Source: JAGVSR01 sp963750715
GTDB taxonomy: Bacteria > Pseudomonadota > Alphaproteobacteria > Rhizobiales > Hyphomicrobiaceae
NCBI GenBank assembly: GCA_963750715.1
Contig: CAVVRP010000001.1
Coordinates: 1 to 64,000, forward strand
Reading direction: 5' to 3'
DNA: 64,000 nucleotides
Positions 26,331 through 34,605 of this stretch are shown here, piece by piece; position 1 is the stretch's first letter; the number at the start of each line of letters is the position of its first letter. The position numbers were made by a program, and so were the translations under genes. The notes under the pieces are model-generated. The model was not told where the DNA came from and did no database searches. It worked only from the letters and a program-made list of their open reading frames with translations.

Positions 26331-27461
26331 GTGACGCGGATCGCAACCATATTGACTTGGCACCGGGACCAGCTCCGGCACCACCGTGTAGAGTTAGGAC
26401 TTTCACTTAGGGTGACTGTTGCCGCCCTGTCGTCTCTCGCACTTGCGCAATATTTGCACCTTCGTTTGCCCCTTTGGGCGGTACTAACAGCCGTCATCGT
26501 GACGCATATGAGCGTGGGGCGGTCGCTGAAAGCAACGATCGACTATCTCGCCGGTACTCTCGGCGGAGCGGTCTACGGCGGCGCCATCGCGGTACTTATT
26601 CCGCATTCGAATGAAATCGCACTTCTTGCCGTCCTTGCGCTCGCGGTAGCCCCGCTTGCCTTGATCGCAGCAAAAAACCCCAGCCTCACCGTCGCGCCGA
26701 TCACCGCGATCATCGTACTATTGGTTCCCGAAATCACTTATGCGAGCCCGATCGCTTCGGCAGTTGATCGCGTGCTCGAGGTGGCGCTCGGCGGCGTTAC
26801 GGGCTTCTTCGTTTCGCTTGTCGTGTTGCCATCGAGCGCCCATCGCCTGGTTCTGGAGACGGCGGCCGGCACGCTGGATCAAATGGCGCAGGCGCTTGGC
26901 GACCTGCTTGCGGGCTTGACCACTGGCCTGGACATAGATGCGCTCCACCGCATTCAGGACGTCATCGGTCAATCTTTGGTGCAATTGTATGCGGTAGGCG
27001 CGGAGGCCGAACGCGAACGGGCGGCTCATCTCGCTTTCGGGCCCAACACCGCACCGCACTTGCGCACGCTGCTTAGGTTGCGCCACGACATTGTAATGAT
27101 CGGAAGAGCGGCCATCGTTCCGCTGCCCGATGCCTTAGGGACGCGGCTTGAGTCCTCGCTGGCGCAGGTCGCAACGACTTTTACCGTGTACTTGCGCTCA
27201 AGTGGCGCCGCGCTGCGTGCGCGTCGGGCTCCTCCGTCGCTCGAGGCCGTGGAATTGGCTCTTGAGGCATACGAGGCCGAAATTGATGCGTTCCGTCGCG
27301 AGGGCCTCACGCGCAATCTTTCCGGCGATGCGGCGGAACGCCTCTTCGCGATCGGGTTTGCACTCGAGCAGATGCACAGGAACTTCAAGGATCTCGAGCG
27401 GTGTGTTGCCGAATGGGCTGCGACGCGAAAAGCTGAAAAGCCGGTTCACTCAGCCGATTAA
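26331..27461 (+). CDS. FUSC-family membrane protein (aromatic-acid exporter type)
   Basis: 376 residues from a GTG start. About six helices lie in the first 170 residues (VTVAALSSLALAQYL, LWAVLTAVIVTHMSVGRSL, TLGGAVYGGAIAVLI, IALLAVLALAVAPLALIA, and others). The signature LPLWAVLTAVIVTHMSVG and the Gly-rich LAGTLGGAVYGG are those of FUSC/AaeB/YccS proteins. The C-terminal 200 residues are cytoplasmic helices. It is half the usual two-module length, so it probably works as an oligomer. Likely efflux of aromatic or other organic acids; substrate unknown. Confidence 0.8.
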   Translation: MTRIATILTWHRDQLRHHRVELGLSLRVTVAALSSLALAQYLHLRLPLWAVLTAVIVTHMSVGRSLKATIDYLAGTLGGAVYGGAIAVLIPHSNEIALLAVLALAVAPLALIAAKNPSLTVAPITAIIVLLVPEITYASPIASAVDRVLEVALGGVTGFFVSLVVLPSSAHRLVLETAAGTLDQMAQALGDLLAGLTTGLDIDALHRIQDVIGQSLVQLYAVGAEAERERAAHLAFGPNTAPHLRTLLRLRHDIVMIGRAAIVPLPDALGTRLESSLAQVATTFTVYLRSSGAALRARRAPPSLEAVELALEAYEAEIDAFRREGLTRNLSGDAAERLFAIGFALEQMHRNFKDLERCVAEWAATRKAEKPVHSAD

Positions 27462-27594
27462 CCGAATGTGCCGCTTTTCAACGGTGAGAATGTCGCCACC
27501 TGACCCGTGCTCTCCGTTCACTTAGGCGCAACTGGTCGTCAGCCGATCGGCGTAGACCTGAAGTCGTGCGGACATCGCCGGCATGGCGGGCCTT

Positions 27595-27762
27595 GACCCT
27601 GGCTGTGTGAAAACGCGCTGCATGATCTTTCGCATAGAATCGGATTGCTGCAGGATGGCTTAATCGAATGGCTGGTAGAACTTCTGCGACGCAGCGGTGG
27701 TCCTGGGGAAATGCCTTTCTACGCCTTGGGACAGTGATTGCGTTTTCACACAACCAAGACCC
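27595..27762. mobile_element. MITE-like element with outward-facing terminal inverted repeats
   Basis: The left end GACCCTGGCTGTGTGAAAAC (27595-27614) and the reverse complement of the right end at 27740-27762 share GTGTGAAAACGC and most bases beyond it. The interior is only about 125 bases and codes for nothing clear. A lone related end is at 51366-51415. Probably an internally deleted insertion sequence. Confidence 0.6.
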
Positions 27763-28216
27763 GAAACAGAACTGACCGCGGAAACGCATGAGAGCCCGGC
27801 GATCCGGGTTCAGCGCAAGATCGATGATTGTCATCGACGTGCTCGCCGAGCTGTTCATCGTGCGCGGTGTGCCGATGCACATTCCGTCGACAACGGCCCG
27901 GAATTCGTCGCCGAAGCCGTGCAGACATGGATTGCGGCGGTGGGCGCAAGAACCACATCGTGCCGAGCTCTCCCAGGGCGAACGGCTACATCGCGAGCTT
28001 CAATGCCCATAGAGACGAACTCTTGAACGGCAAGACCATCTACTCGCTCCGCGAGGGGCAGATCGTCATCGAGAACTGGCGCCGCCATTACAATGCTGTG
28101 AGGCCGCATGCATCGCTCAAATACAAGCCGCCGGGGCCCGAGGTCTTCTTGCCGACGCTTGCTGCATGGCCTGACCTCGCGGGCTATGCCCGCTCAATCG
28201 CCCACGCTGCACCTAG
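27763..28216 (+). mobile_element. IS3-family transposase (OrfB) C-terminal remnant
   Basis: Across two or three frames it reads VIDVLAELFIVRGVPMHI, then SRANGYIASFNAHRDELLNG, KTIYSLREGQIVIENWRRHYN and VRPHASLKYKPPGPEVF. These are the last two-thirds of the rve integrase core of IS3/IS407-type transposases, including the final Glu region (here FNAHRDELL). Frameshifts and a lost N-terminus make it dead. Confidence 0.85.
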
Positions 28217-28457
28217 AAAAGGGAGGCCCTATGAACGAACATTCCGACCGGTACTACTCGCGGGGGTTGATCAAGCGCATAACGATCATCAGCCGTTATA
28301 TGCATTAAAATCATGGCGATAAACGCGCAAAAACATTGCCGAATTTGCGCTGGAAAAACTATAACGATCTATAAACTTTTATGTGCAGGTTGGGTGCGTC
28401 TCAGCGCATCCATAGCTTCGCGATCGTTCGCGGAATTGCCTTAAAATTAAAATGCGT
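28217..28457. other. Gap after the IS3 remnant
   Basis: AT-rich; no gene seen. Confidence 0.35.
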
Positions 28458-28520
28458 ATACAATTTTGGCTCCGGATCAGAGGTTTGTCCGGATAATAAT
28501 GAATTAGAAATTTAAGGGAG
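28458..28520 (+). promoter_or_regulatory. Leader of the small secreted protein gene
   Basis: Nearly identical to the orphan copy at 15263-15315. Includes the ribosome-binding site TAAGGGAGAA. Confidence 0.6.
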
Positions 28521-28526
28521 AACAAC

Positions 28527-28685
28527 ATGCTTGCAAAGCTTATGAGCGGCGCTGTTGTCGCTGGACTATTGCTCGCCGTTTCAGCTCCTGCCTCGTTCGC
28601 AGCTGATGCGCCCAAGGACAAGGCATCCTGTGAGAAGGCAGGCATGAAGTGGGACGAGGCGACGAAGACTTGCGGTCCGAAGTAA
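28527..28685 (+). CDS. Small secreted Cys-pair protein (paralogue 2 of 3)
   Basis: 52 residues: signal peptide MLAKLMSGAVVAGLLLAV with cleavage after SFAA, then KDKASCEKAGMKWDEATK and a second Cys three residues from the end. The two-Cys spacing and GMKWD core match the paralogues at 16334 and 56570, which share more than half of their residues with it. It has its own terminator. Unknown function; likely periplasmic. Confidence 0.75.
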   Translation: MLAKLMSGAVVAGLLLAVSAPASFAADAPKDKASCEKAGMKWDEATKTCGPK

Positions 28686-28704
28686 GGTCCTTCCTAGGCT
28701 TATT

Positions 28705-28738
28705 CGGCGGCGGTGGGCGAATGGCTTGCCGCCGTTTC
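28705..28738 (+). terminator. Terminator of the small secreted protein gene
   Basis: CGGCGGC and GCCGCCG form a perfect 7-bp stem around a 16-nt loop, followed by TTTCTC. Confidence 0.55.
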
Positions 28739-29184
28739 TCGAATTCCGTTGGTCATGGCCGTAAATGGTAAGGATACATCACAAGCAATTGGGTGCCAGC
28801 AGCCTAGCCAAAATGGCTCGGTCAATAGCGACAGGAAATCTTATTGCCTGATGGTGATAAGTTTCGTATGAATACGTACAATTAGAATAGCTGCTCCCCG
28901 ATCCAGCGCACGCCCCCCGTGCACCGCTAGGGCAGCTTGTGGGCCCTGAAGCCTCTCCCAACATCATTGGGCTTCAGGGCTCACCCCCCTTTCTCGTGAG
29001 CGCCACTAAATCTCCCTCGCATCATCGTCAAAATTGCGGCGGCAACAATTTAACAATTGTTGTTATGCACCGTCGGCTTGTCCGTGAAGCCTTGTCTACT
29101 CGCCTCCGAAACTCGGCGGGTTTTGTCATCTCGCAGGATGGAGCCGCCGCATACTTTTAAGGTCCCCGCCCCAAATCTCAGACC
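28739..29184. other. Gap with an inverted repeat
   Basis: No gene. GCCCTGAAGCC (28943-28953) and GGCTTCAGGGC (28970-28980) form a perfect 11-bp stem with a 16-nt loop, then CACCCCCCTTTCTC. It is hairpin-terminator-like but no gene runs into it. Confidence 0.4.
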
Positions 29185-29295
29185 AAGTCTACCCTGGTCT
29201 TTATGCGTCCACATCAGCCTCAATGTCGCGTCGGGTCGTGCTTAGCGTTCAGTGTCCAGGGAGCGTCTGAACGCCTCTGGCGCATCTTCTGCGTA
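29185..29295 (-). pseudogene. Tyrosine recombinase C-terminal relic (copy 5)
   Basis: The minus strand reads ARGVQTLPGH, stop, TLSTTRRDIEADVDA, stop. The nucleophile Tyr has become Asp and two stops interrupt the frame. Confidence 0.7.
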
Positions 29296-29382
29296 CAACA
29301 TCGAGTGGCCTGGATCGCCAAGTCGTGTTTTTGCACTGCTCGCTTGGGATGACTCGGTTGGTGAGACTTGCGACTCAGCCGC

Positions 29383-29604
29383 TCATCAGCAAGTCTTCAC
29401 ATGCCCTTCTCTCTCCTCTGCTCCTACCTCTGCAGCACCCTTGCCCTTCCTGGCAGGGGTGTTGTCATTCTCAGGAGTGATCACATGGCACTGCGGGCAG
29501 AATTGTTGTTGAACTCTTCATTTATGAAGCGCAGCTTCCTCAAGCGGTCTGGGGAAGACACTCCCAGGTGCGCTCAATTTGAGACCGGCGGCTTCGCAAG
29601 GAAT
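29383..29604 (+). repeat. Duplicated segment, pair with 24010-24182
   Basis: Fuller copy: includes about 100 bases (CCTGGCAGGG through ACTCTTCATT) missing from the other. Ends in the hairpin CGGCGGCTTCGCAAGG. Runs straight into the promoter of the gene at 29678. Confidence 0.75.
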
Positions 29605-29630
29605 TGCCGTTCTCGTTTGCTTGTTTCGTG

Positions 29631-29666
29631 TATAATGAATGATGTTGATCGCGCTTTGTAGCGATC
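29631..29666 (+). promoter_or_regulatory. -10 box and leader stem-loop of the gene at 29678
   Basis: TATAAT at 29631-29636; stem-loop GATCGC / GCTTTGTA / GCGATC at 29647-29666. Same layout as upstream of 11901: stem unchanged, loop different. Confidence 0.65.
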
Positions 29667-29677
29667 GGTGATCCGCC

Positions 29678-29944
29678 ATGGATGACGGCTACGTCCGAGA
29701 AATCCTACGATTGGTTCAGCGGTTGCCGCCACTGACGCGAGAGCAGTTTCGCGCGCTCACTCTTGGTTACAGGAATGGTGGGCATGCTGCAGAGGTGGTA
29801 GTGGCGGAGCGCCTCTATTTTGAGAATTTCGAAAAACTCCAGGCAAACCCCGCATCTCTTGCAAGGCATAAAATCCGCGTTCTCGCGAGGGCATTTGGAC
29901 GGCGACTGGGAGAAGAGCTCCTTGCGGATGAAAAGAAGCGATGA
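29678..29944 (+). CDS. Small conserved protein, paralogue of the one at 11901
   Basis: 88 residues starting MDDGYVREILRLVQRLPP, then LTREQFRALTLGYRNGGH, AAEVVVAERLYFENFEKL and a basic end (LARHKIRVLARAFGRRL). It has three more residues than the paralogue at 11901, in the central helix. Unknown family, no signal or membrane part. Overlaps by ATGA with the next small frame, which begins with a related sequence, so translation is probably coupled. Confidence 0.7.
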   Translation: MDDGYVREILRLVQRLPPLTREQFRALTLGYRNGGHAAEVVVAERLYFENFEKLQANPASLARHKIRVLARAFGRRLGEELLADEKKR

Positions 29945-30084
29945 CTGGCTTTGATGAGAGCTATGTCCAAGACATTCTCAGAGTGGCAAAGCGCTTACCA
30001 CCAATGACGCGCAGCCCCTTTCGAGCGTCTACTCAGCAGGACCGCACTGCTGCGTTTGGACTGCAAGTCGGCAGACAACTCTGA
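29941..30084 (+). CDS. Second member of the small-gene pair, probably truncated
   Basis: 47 codons: MTGFDESYVQDILRVAKRLP, then PMTRSPFRAST, then unrelated sequence to a stop. The first 30 residues parallel the preceding protein (YVREILRLVQRLPPLTREQFRALT). Either a short real protein or the broken start of a longer one. Confidence 0.4.
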   Translation: MTGFDESYVQDILRVAKRLPPMTRSPFRASTQQDRTAAFGLQVGRQL

Positions 30085-30246
30085 TAGCTGGCGAAATTGT
30101 TTTGCAGTGCAATAGCTTCGCAATCTGTCAAGTGATAAGGAAGGGCGCTTAGTTGCCCTTTGGTCTCTGCAAGGTCGCATACGCCAGCTCAAGTTCGGGT
30201 AGCCACCTCTCGGCTTGCCAGTCCTCAGTCCGATGGAGGATCAATT

Positions 30247-30493
30247 ATGGGCTTCGACATTGACCGTTTGATCAGACCAAGCGAGGTGTCTGCTGACGCT
30301 AGGACTCGAGTGTCTCTAATTGACGATGATTGTAGAAGCTACAGTCGTTTCATCGTTCAAAGCGCCGGAATTCCAGTCACGGAACTCAGGTGGGCTTAAT
30401 GGAATTATCATCGCCGCACTCGACCGGGACAGTGACCTGCGCCGTGATTACCTGCGCAAGGTCCGGCAGGGCATCACCAGAAAAGCGTCTTGA
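30247..30493 (+). pseudogene. Small gene with a frameshift, paralogue of 10287-10484
   Basis: From the ATG at 30247 it reads MGFDIDRLIRPSEVSADART, then RFIVQSAGIPVTELRWA and stops at about 30399. The adjacent frame continues GLNGIIIAALDRDSDL, RRDYLRKVRQGITRKAS and stops at 30493. The paralogue supports a single protein of ~80 residues. Unknown function. Confidence 0.55.
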
Positions 30494-30517
30494 TCTCCGG
30501 GGGCGCCTATTTCGGAT

Positions 30518-30554
30518 CGGCGGCTTCTCGCTATCTCGCGTGAGGGAGCCGCCG
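30518..30554 (+). terminator. Hairpin terminator after the frameshifted small gene
   Basis: CGGCGGCT and AGCCGCCG are perfect 8-bp arms, 21-nt loop, then TTGTTG. Confidence 0.55.
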
Positions 30555-30600
30555 TTGTTGGTGATGAAAGTGCGTCGACCAGAGTGACTTGAGCAGCCTT
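30555..30600 (-). pseudogene. Tyrosine recombinase relic (copy 6)
   Basis: The minus strand reads GCSSHSGRRTFITNN, the HxxR box of the family found complete in copy 1. Only this short piece remains. Confidence 0.6.
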
Positions 30601-31028
30601 GCACGCCAGCCGCCTCTGTACTACGCGGCAAAAAGGTTCGCGATCGCGCTAGCTGACGTACGCTGCAATCGCTCTGTCGTGATGACGTATGGCGAGCTGT
30701 AGCGCACGTCATGGAGCTTCTGCAGTGCGCTCCGAAGTATACCTTGTTTAGCGGGATGACACGGCCTGATGCGCCTTTGCTTGCTTCGTCTCTGAGATGC
30801 AGTGCTGGTCCGAGGTTGCCTTCTGCGTCCGTCAGCATATCTCACGTTAGCTATGCATTTTGCGTGATCGGGTTCATGGGTGTGATCAGCCCTGGGGCAT
30901 GAACTACAGGGACGCCGTGGCAACGTACCACCAGACCGGCGCTGCCCGTCTGCGAGACGTGATCGCAGACCGGAGGCTGCGCGGCCGAGAATGGGATAAA
31001 GCCCGAACCGACTACCTCAGTAGCAGTC
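30601..31028. other. Gap with a thermonuclease-region duplicate
   Basis: 30850-30970 aligns with 21605-21720: on the minus strand MNPITQNA followed by a stop (thermonuclease start remnant), on the plus strand a frame from 30899 (MNYRDAVATYHQTGAARL). No intact gene. Confidence 0.45.
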
Positions 31029-31532
31029 TTAGGCGGCGGATTGGTTCTCGTCGCACTGTACCATTACGGGGAGGCAAACATCAACTCGCTGCTGTCCGAC
31101 AGGCACCCTGAATGGGGTATCGAGGTAGATTTCGATCATTGGGCGCAAGGTGTCGATCACTAGGCCGTCCTTTGACATCCATTCGGAGCGGAGGCTAGAG
31201 ATTGTGCGCGCAATCCCGACCTTAGTGCCGACATGGCGGGCTCGTTCAAAGGGTCCGCCGGGAATTTGTTTGACTTTGAACCCCGGTGGTAGGGGGCTAA
31301 CTTCTTTCGGTTCCAATGCAATGCATGCTTCGTAACGGCAATCTTCGGGTGCCGTCACACTTGGATCATCCAGCAGCAAGCCATAGCTCGGGATGATCTG
31401 GCGCATTGGGCCGCTGGTGCGCACCCAATCGAACATGATCTCCCAGGCCTTCTGCGAGGAAGCCCGGTAAGGACCAGCGACGCGTACGGCCACAGCAGTT
31501 ATTGGACGCAAATAGACGAAACCCGTATTCAC
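31029..31532 (-). CDS. GyrI-like / effector-binding domain protein
   Basis: 167 residues from a GTG. Reads ITAVAVRVAGPYRASSQKAW, MRQIIPSYGLLLDDPSV, CRYEACIALEPKEVSP, IPGGPFERARHVGTKVGIAR and PMIEIYLDTPFRVP, which follow the strand-helix order of the GyrI/AraC C-terminal ligand-binding domain. There is no DNA-binding domain attached, so it is a stand-alone small-molecule binder or gyrase-inhibitor-like protein. Stands alone. Confidence 0.7.
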   Translation of the reverse strand: MNTGFVYLRPITAVAVRVAGPYRASSQKAWEIMFDWVRTSGPMRQIIPSYGLLLDDPSVTAPEDCRYEACIALEPKEVSPLPPGFKVKQIPGGPFERARHVGTKVGIARTISSLRSEWMSKDGLVIDTLRPMIEIYLDTPFRVPVGQQRVDVCLPVMVQCDENQSAA

Positions 31533-32166
31533 AATCGCCTCGCTCGCAAAGGTGCCTAAAAATTTCCGCAGGGATGAAACAGTAACAAAGCCGCGTTCAG
31601 GCTCGTTTAAGTTGATGGCTCAAAGTTAGCAGCAATTCATTCTAATTTGACGGGTTAGTCATTCGTCAAAAACGAACCGCAACCACATGCCCGACGGATA
31701 CCCAGTCGTGCCTCCTCCTACAGCCAAGCCCCCGACCTTTATGGCGACCGCTCATCCGTGATTCCGTCTAGCTTCAGCTGGACCATCCATCTGCCTCTCG
31801 GCGGTGCGTTCAGCCCTACTTTCGGTATGACCGCCTACGCCGAAGCACAAGCTGCGCGGAGAAATAAATACAGAGGCATTATATGTGGGTGCAGCAGAAA
31901 GGGGAGCGGGGGCACGGAATGGACCAAGGGGAGCGAAGTTGATGCGCGGGGGAAATGCAGAGCAGGAAGTCAATTCCGCCGCCAAGCCGTCCGCTGCTGG
32001 TGTCCTTACCCCAGACCTTGATCTACGTGCTCGACGATGCCGCTAATAGGCTCGAATTAAACCGTACGTACCTGATCCGGAGGATGTAGGGTCCCAGGGC
32101 TCTTTCAGAAGAAAAAGCCTCGGAGGATCCTGCCCGAGGATTGTTCACGTGTGCCCTCCTGGCTGC
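31533..32166. other. Gap of about 630 bases
   Basis: No gene supported. TTGACGGGTTA and CATTCGTCAA near 31645-31670 are loosely FNR-like but too widely spaced. Confidence 0.3.
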
Positions 32167-32487
32167 TTAGATCGCAAAATCGTCCATTTTGCCACCCTTT
32201 TTCAAGCGGGCCACCAGCCAATTTGGTTTGCGTCCCCGACCCGTCCAGGTTTGTGTTCGGTTGTCTGGATTGGCGTACTTAGCTGCCGACTTGCCGCGAC
32301 CCCGACCATTTGTTGCGAAGCCATAAAGCTCGGCGAGTGTAAATCCAGACCAATCGAGCAAGCGGTCAATCTTGGTCTTCAGCTCGGCCTTAGCGTTATC
32401 CCGTGCCTGAGACTTCGCCTTCACAAGCCGGGCCTCAAGATCGTTTATCTGCTTCAGAGTGAGATTTTCTACGTTCAACGCGGCCAT
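32167..32487 (-). CDS. H-NS/HvrA-family nucleoid-associated protein
   Basis: 106 residues, with GGGAGG before the ATG. An N-terminal coiled-coil oligomerisation helix (LTLKQINDLEARLVKAKSQA) leads by a basic linker (NGRGRGKSAAK) to the DNA-binding end YANPDNRTQTWTGRGRKPNW, the conserved H-NS core motif. It compacts and silences AT-rich or foreign DNA; its presence beside a relic-rich region is fitting. Stands alone. Confidence 0.9.
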   Translation of the reverse strand: MAALNVENLTLKQINDLEARLVKAKSQARDNAKAELKTKIDRLLDWSGFTLAELYGFATNGRGRGKSAAKYANPDNRTQTWTGRGRKPNWLVARLKKGGKMDDFAI

Positions 32488-33139
32488 CCAATGCCTCCCT
32501 TTTTTCTTTTCTGATTCGATGAGGAGCTACAAGCTTTGCCGGCGTATTACAATCGCATTGATCAAATTTGCGGTTTCGTTAGCATTTTGGCCGGAATTTG
32601 GCATTGCCTGCGCTAAAAAAGGGGTGTCGGCATATTGCTGCGGCGCACATTGATAACAGCTTTGGTTAGCAGTGTGCGCCATCGGTCTCATGTTCCGACG
32701 GTTCGAAGTCCATCGAGTTCGAGAAGGTCAAGATGGCCATCGTTGTTCCAAGCAGTGATCAGGTGGCGGCTAGGATCAGTACGGTGATCGCAGCTTCTGG
32801 CTCAGCAGGCAATGGCGCGAGAGGTGCCGAAGGCCAAGCGGGCGGCGTGAAGGGGAGGGGAGTGGGTTTGGCCAGGTGGGGCGGCGTTGTCGTTCTAAAT
32901 GGCACACGGTGAGCGGCTAGATTGTGTCAGGCTCAAACCGATTGAGCATAAGCTTGGCCCACACGGCAACCTGCCCCGCCATGCTAGGACGAGGCGAGAA
33001 CTAAGTTCGTCCATAGTAGAATTCGGCAAATCACTGTATTTTCCCGGGCTAAGTCAGAATTGTCGTGTCTTGCGCCTGACCAATGGTGCTCGGACGCGCG
33101 AACGGTCTAGTGCCGCGTTGTCTCAATGGAGAGCAATTA
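32488..33139. other. Gap with a possible 59-codon frame
   Basis: AT-rich promoter of the H-NS gene at 32500-32640. A frame at 32733-32912 (MAIVVPSSDQVAARIS, then a Gly-rich tail) has AGAAGG 8 bases before its ATG but no other support. Confidence 0.3.
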
Positions 33140-33388
33140 ATGGCTATCGAATCTCTGATTATTTGGCTGGTAATTGGCGCGATTGCTGGCTGGCTTGCCG
33201 GTCAGATCATGAAGGGTGGCGGCTTCGGTCTTGTTGGAGACATCGGTGTGGGTATGGTTGGGGCGATCGTTGGCGGGTGGCTTTTGCCTCGCATTGGCGT
33301 CGCCATTGGCGGCGGGATGCTTGGTGAGATCCTGAATGCCGTGATTGGTGCTTGCTTAGTCCTGTTCCTTCTGCGGCTGTTCAAGTGA
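33140..33388 (+). CDS. GlsB/YeaQ/YmgE-family stress membrane protein
   Basis: 82 residues from the ATG at 33140, with GGAGAG before it. Three hydrophobic helices: IIWLVIGAIAGWLAGQIM, LVGDIGVGMVGAIVGGWLL and ILNAVIGACLVLFLLRLF. The Gly-rich GWLAGQIMKGGGFGLVGDI is the family signature (also called transglycosylase-associated protein). Inner-membrane protein linked to general stress in other bacteria; molecular role unclear. Confidence 0.9.
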   Translation: MAIESLIIWLVIGAIAGWLAGQIMKGGGFGLVGDIGVGMVGAIVGGWLLPRIGVAIGGGMLGEILNAVIGACLVLFLLRLFK

Positions 33389-33442
33389 CGGCGTTGGCGA
33401 CGGGTTAGCTTACGGTTACTTCACTCAATCCGTCGCTTTCGT

Positions 33443-33545
33443 CTACCCCTCCCCAATGCTCTGCAGGTTCATGGCCTTCTCCTGTGAGAGTGGCAGGTAC
33501 TTGGCATAGAAACGCTCGATCTGCTCGACGCGCGTGCCCGTCCGG
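33443..33545 (-). pseudogene. C-terminal relic, QIERFYAKYLPLS type (copy 3 of 3)
   Basis: The clearest copy: the minus strand reads RVEQIERFYAKYLPLSQEKA, then MNLQSIGEG and a stop at 33445-33443. No N-terminal part. Copies at 12761 and 13806 are more decayed. Confidence 0.65.
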
Positions 33546-33801
33546 CCTTACCCTTCGAGCGAACCATCCAACCATAACTTTGGCTAAGTCTGAAGCCGCC
33601 GTCTGGTCAATGCGGGTCTATGCTCGAGTTTTTGAGATTAGAGCCCCGATTGCACCATCATCACCTGGCGCGCTTTTCGGAGTCACGGAAAAGACGAAGG
33701 ATTGCTTCGCGATTGGTGGACACGGAATTACGGTTACACATGGTTTCGGCGGTAGCCTTATGGTTGCTTCGGCTAAAGCGCCAGAAATTCGGGGGTTGAG
33801 T
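33546..33801. other. Region upstream of the methyltransferase
   Basis: The methyltransferase frame is open back to 33484, but it overlaps a relic on the other strand and lacks family similarity here. Confidence 0.3.
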
Positions 33802-34605
33802 ATGAGCCAGGGAGCTAACAACACGCTCGAAGCCGTACGCACCGTATATTCTGGAGCCGAGGGCGAGCTATGGGAACTGCTGATGGGTCAGCAGATCCAC
33901 ATCGGAGGCTTCAAGGCCTCTGTCGATTTGGCCGAACGCGCCCAAATCGGGGCCGGGCAGCACGGTGTGGACTTGTGTTGCTGTAACGGCGGCGGCATGC
34001 GCTTTCTCGTTCGATTTCGCGGTGTCGCCGCCATGACCGGCTTGGACGCAACCGAGGCGGTCATAGAGCGCGGCAAAGAGCGATGCCGGGCCGAGGGAGT
34101 AAGCGAACAGGTCCGCTTCGTTCATGGAGACGCGTGTGACACCGGCCTTCCGGACGGAGCTGCAGACTTCGTCTGGGGAGAGGACGCTTGGTGCTACGTC
34201 TTCGACAAGGCACGGCTGATTTCGGAAGCAGTGCGTGTCGTTAAGTCCGGTGGCACTATCGCCTTCACCGACTGGATTAGCGGAACGGTACCGATGACCG
34301 CAGAGGAGTCTGGTCGGTTTCTCCGTTTCATGAGATTCCCGAACGTGCAGGACGTGGAAGGCTATCGTGGTCTTCTCGAAGGCGCGGGTTGCGCTGTCAT
34401 GACCGCAGAGGATACGGGGCGTTTTGCTCCGTATGTCGATCTCTATCTCGAAATGGTCGATAAACAACTGACGTACGACGCGCTGCGCATTCTCGACTTC
34501 AATGCCGACGCGCTCGGCGCAATCGGTTCCGAGATGCAGTTCCTGCGTGAACTTGCGCACGCCGGTAAAATCGGGCAAGGTCGATTTATAGCTCGCAAGC
34601 GATAA
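33802..34605 (+). CDS. SAM-dependent class I methyltransferase
   Basis: 267 residues from the ATG at 33802, chosen because family-like sequence begins here (GANNTLEAVRTVYSGAEGEL). Motif I is VDLCCCNGGGMRFLV, unusual in its three Cys; then MTGLDATEAVIERGKERC (acidic ribose-binding position), VRFVHGDACDTGLPDGAADF (motif II), and AVRVVKSGGTIAFTDW. The arrangement resembles sarcosine/dimethylglycine-type or sterol-type small-molecule methyltransferases. Substrate unknown; no partner gene adjacent. Confidence 0.8.
   Translation: MSQGANNTLEAVRTVYSGAEGELWELLMGQQIHIGGFKASVDLAERAQIGAGQHGVDLCCCNGGGMRFLVRFRGVAAMTGLDATEAVIERGKERCRAEGVSEQVRFVHGDACDTGLPDGAADFVWGEDAWCYVFDKARLISEAVRVVKSGGTIAFTDWISGTVPMTAEESGRFLRFMRFPNVQDVEGYRGLLEGAGCAVMTAEDTGRFAPYVDLYLEMVDKQLTYDALRILDFNADALGAIGSEMQFLRELAHAGKIGQGRFIARKR

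Noticed and set aside
33484..33801. N-terminal extension of the methyltransferase
   Set aside because: The region is antisense to a relic and shows no methyltransferase similarity; the ATG at 33802 fits the family.
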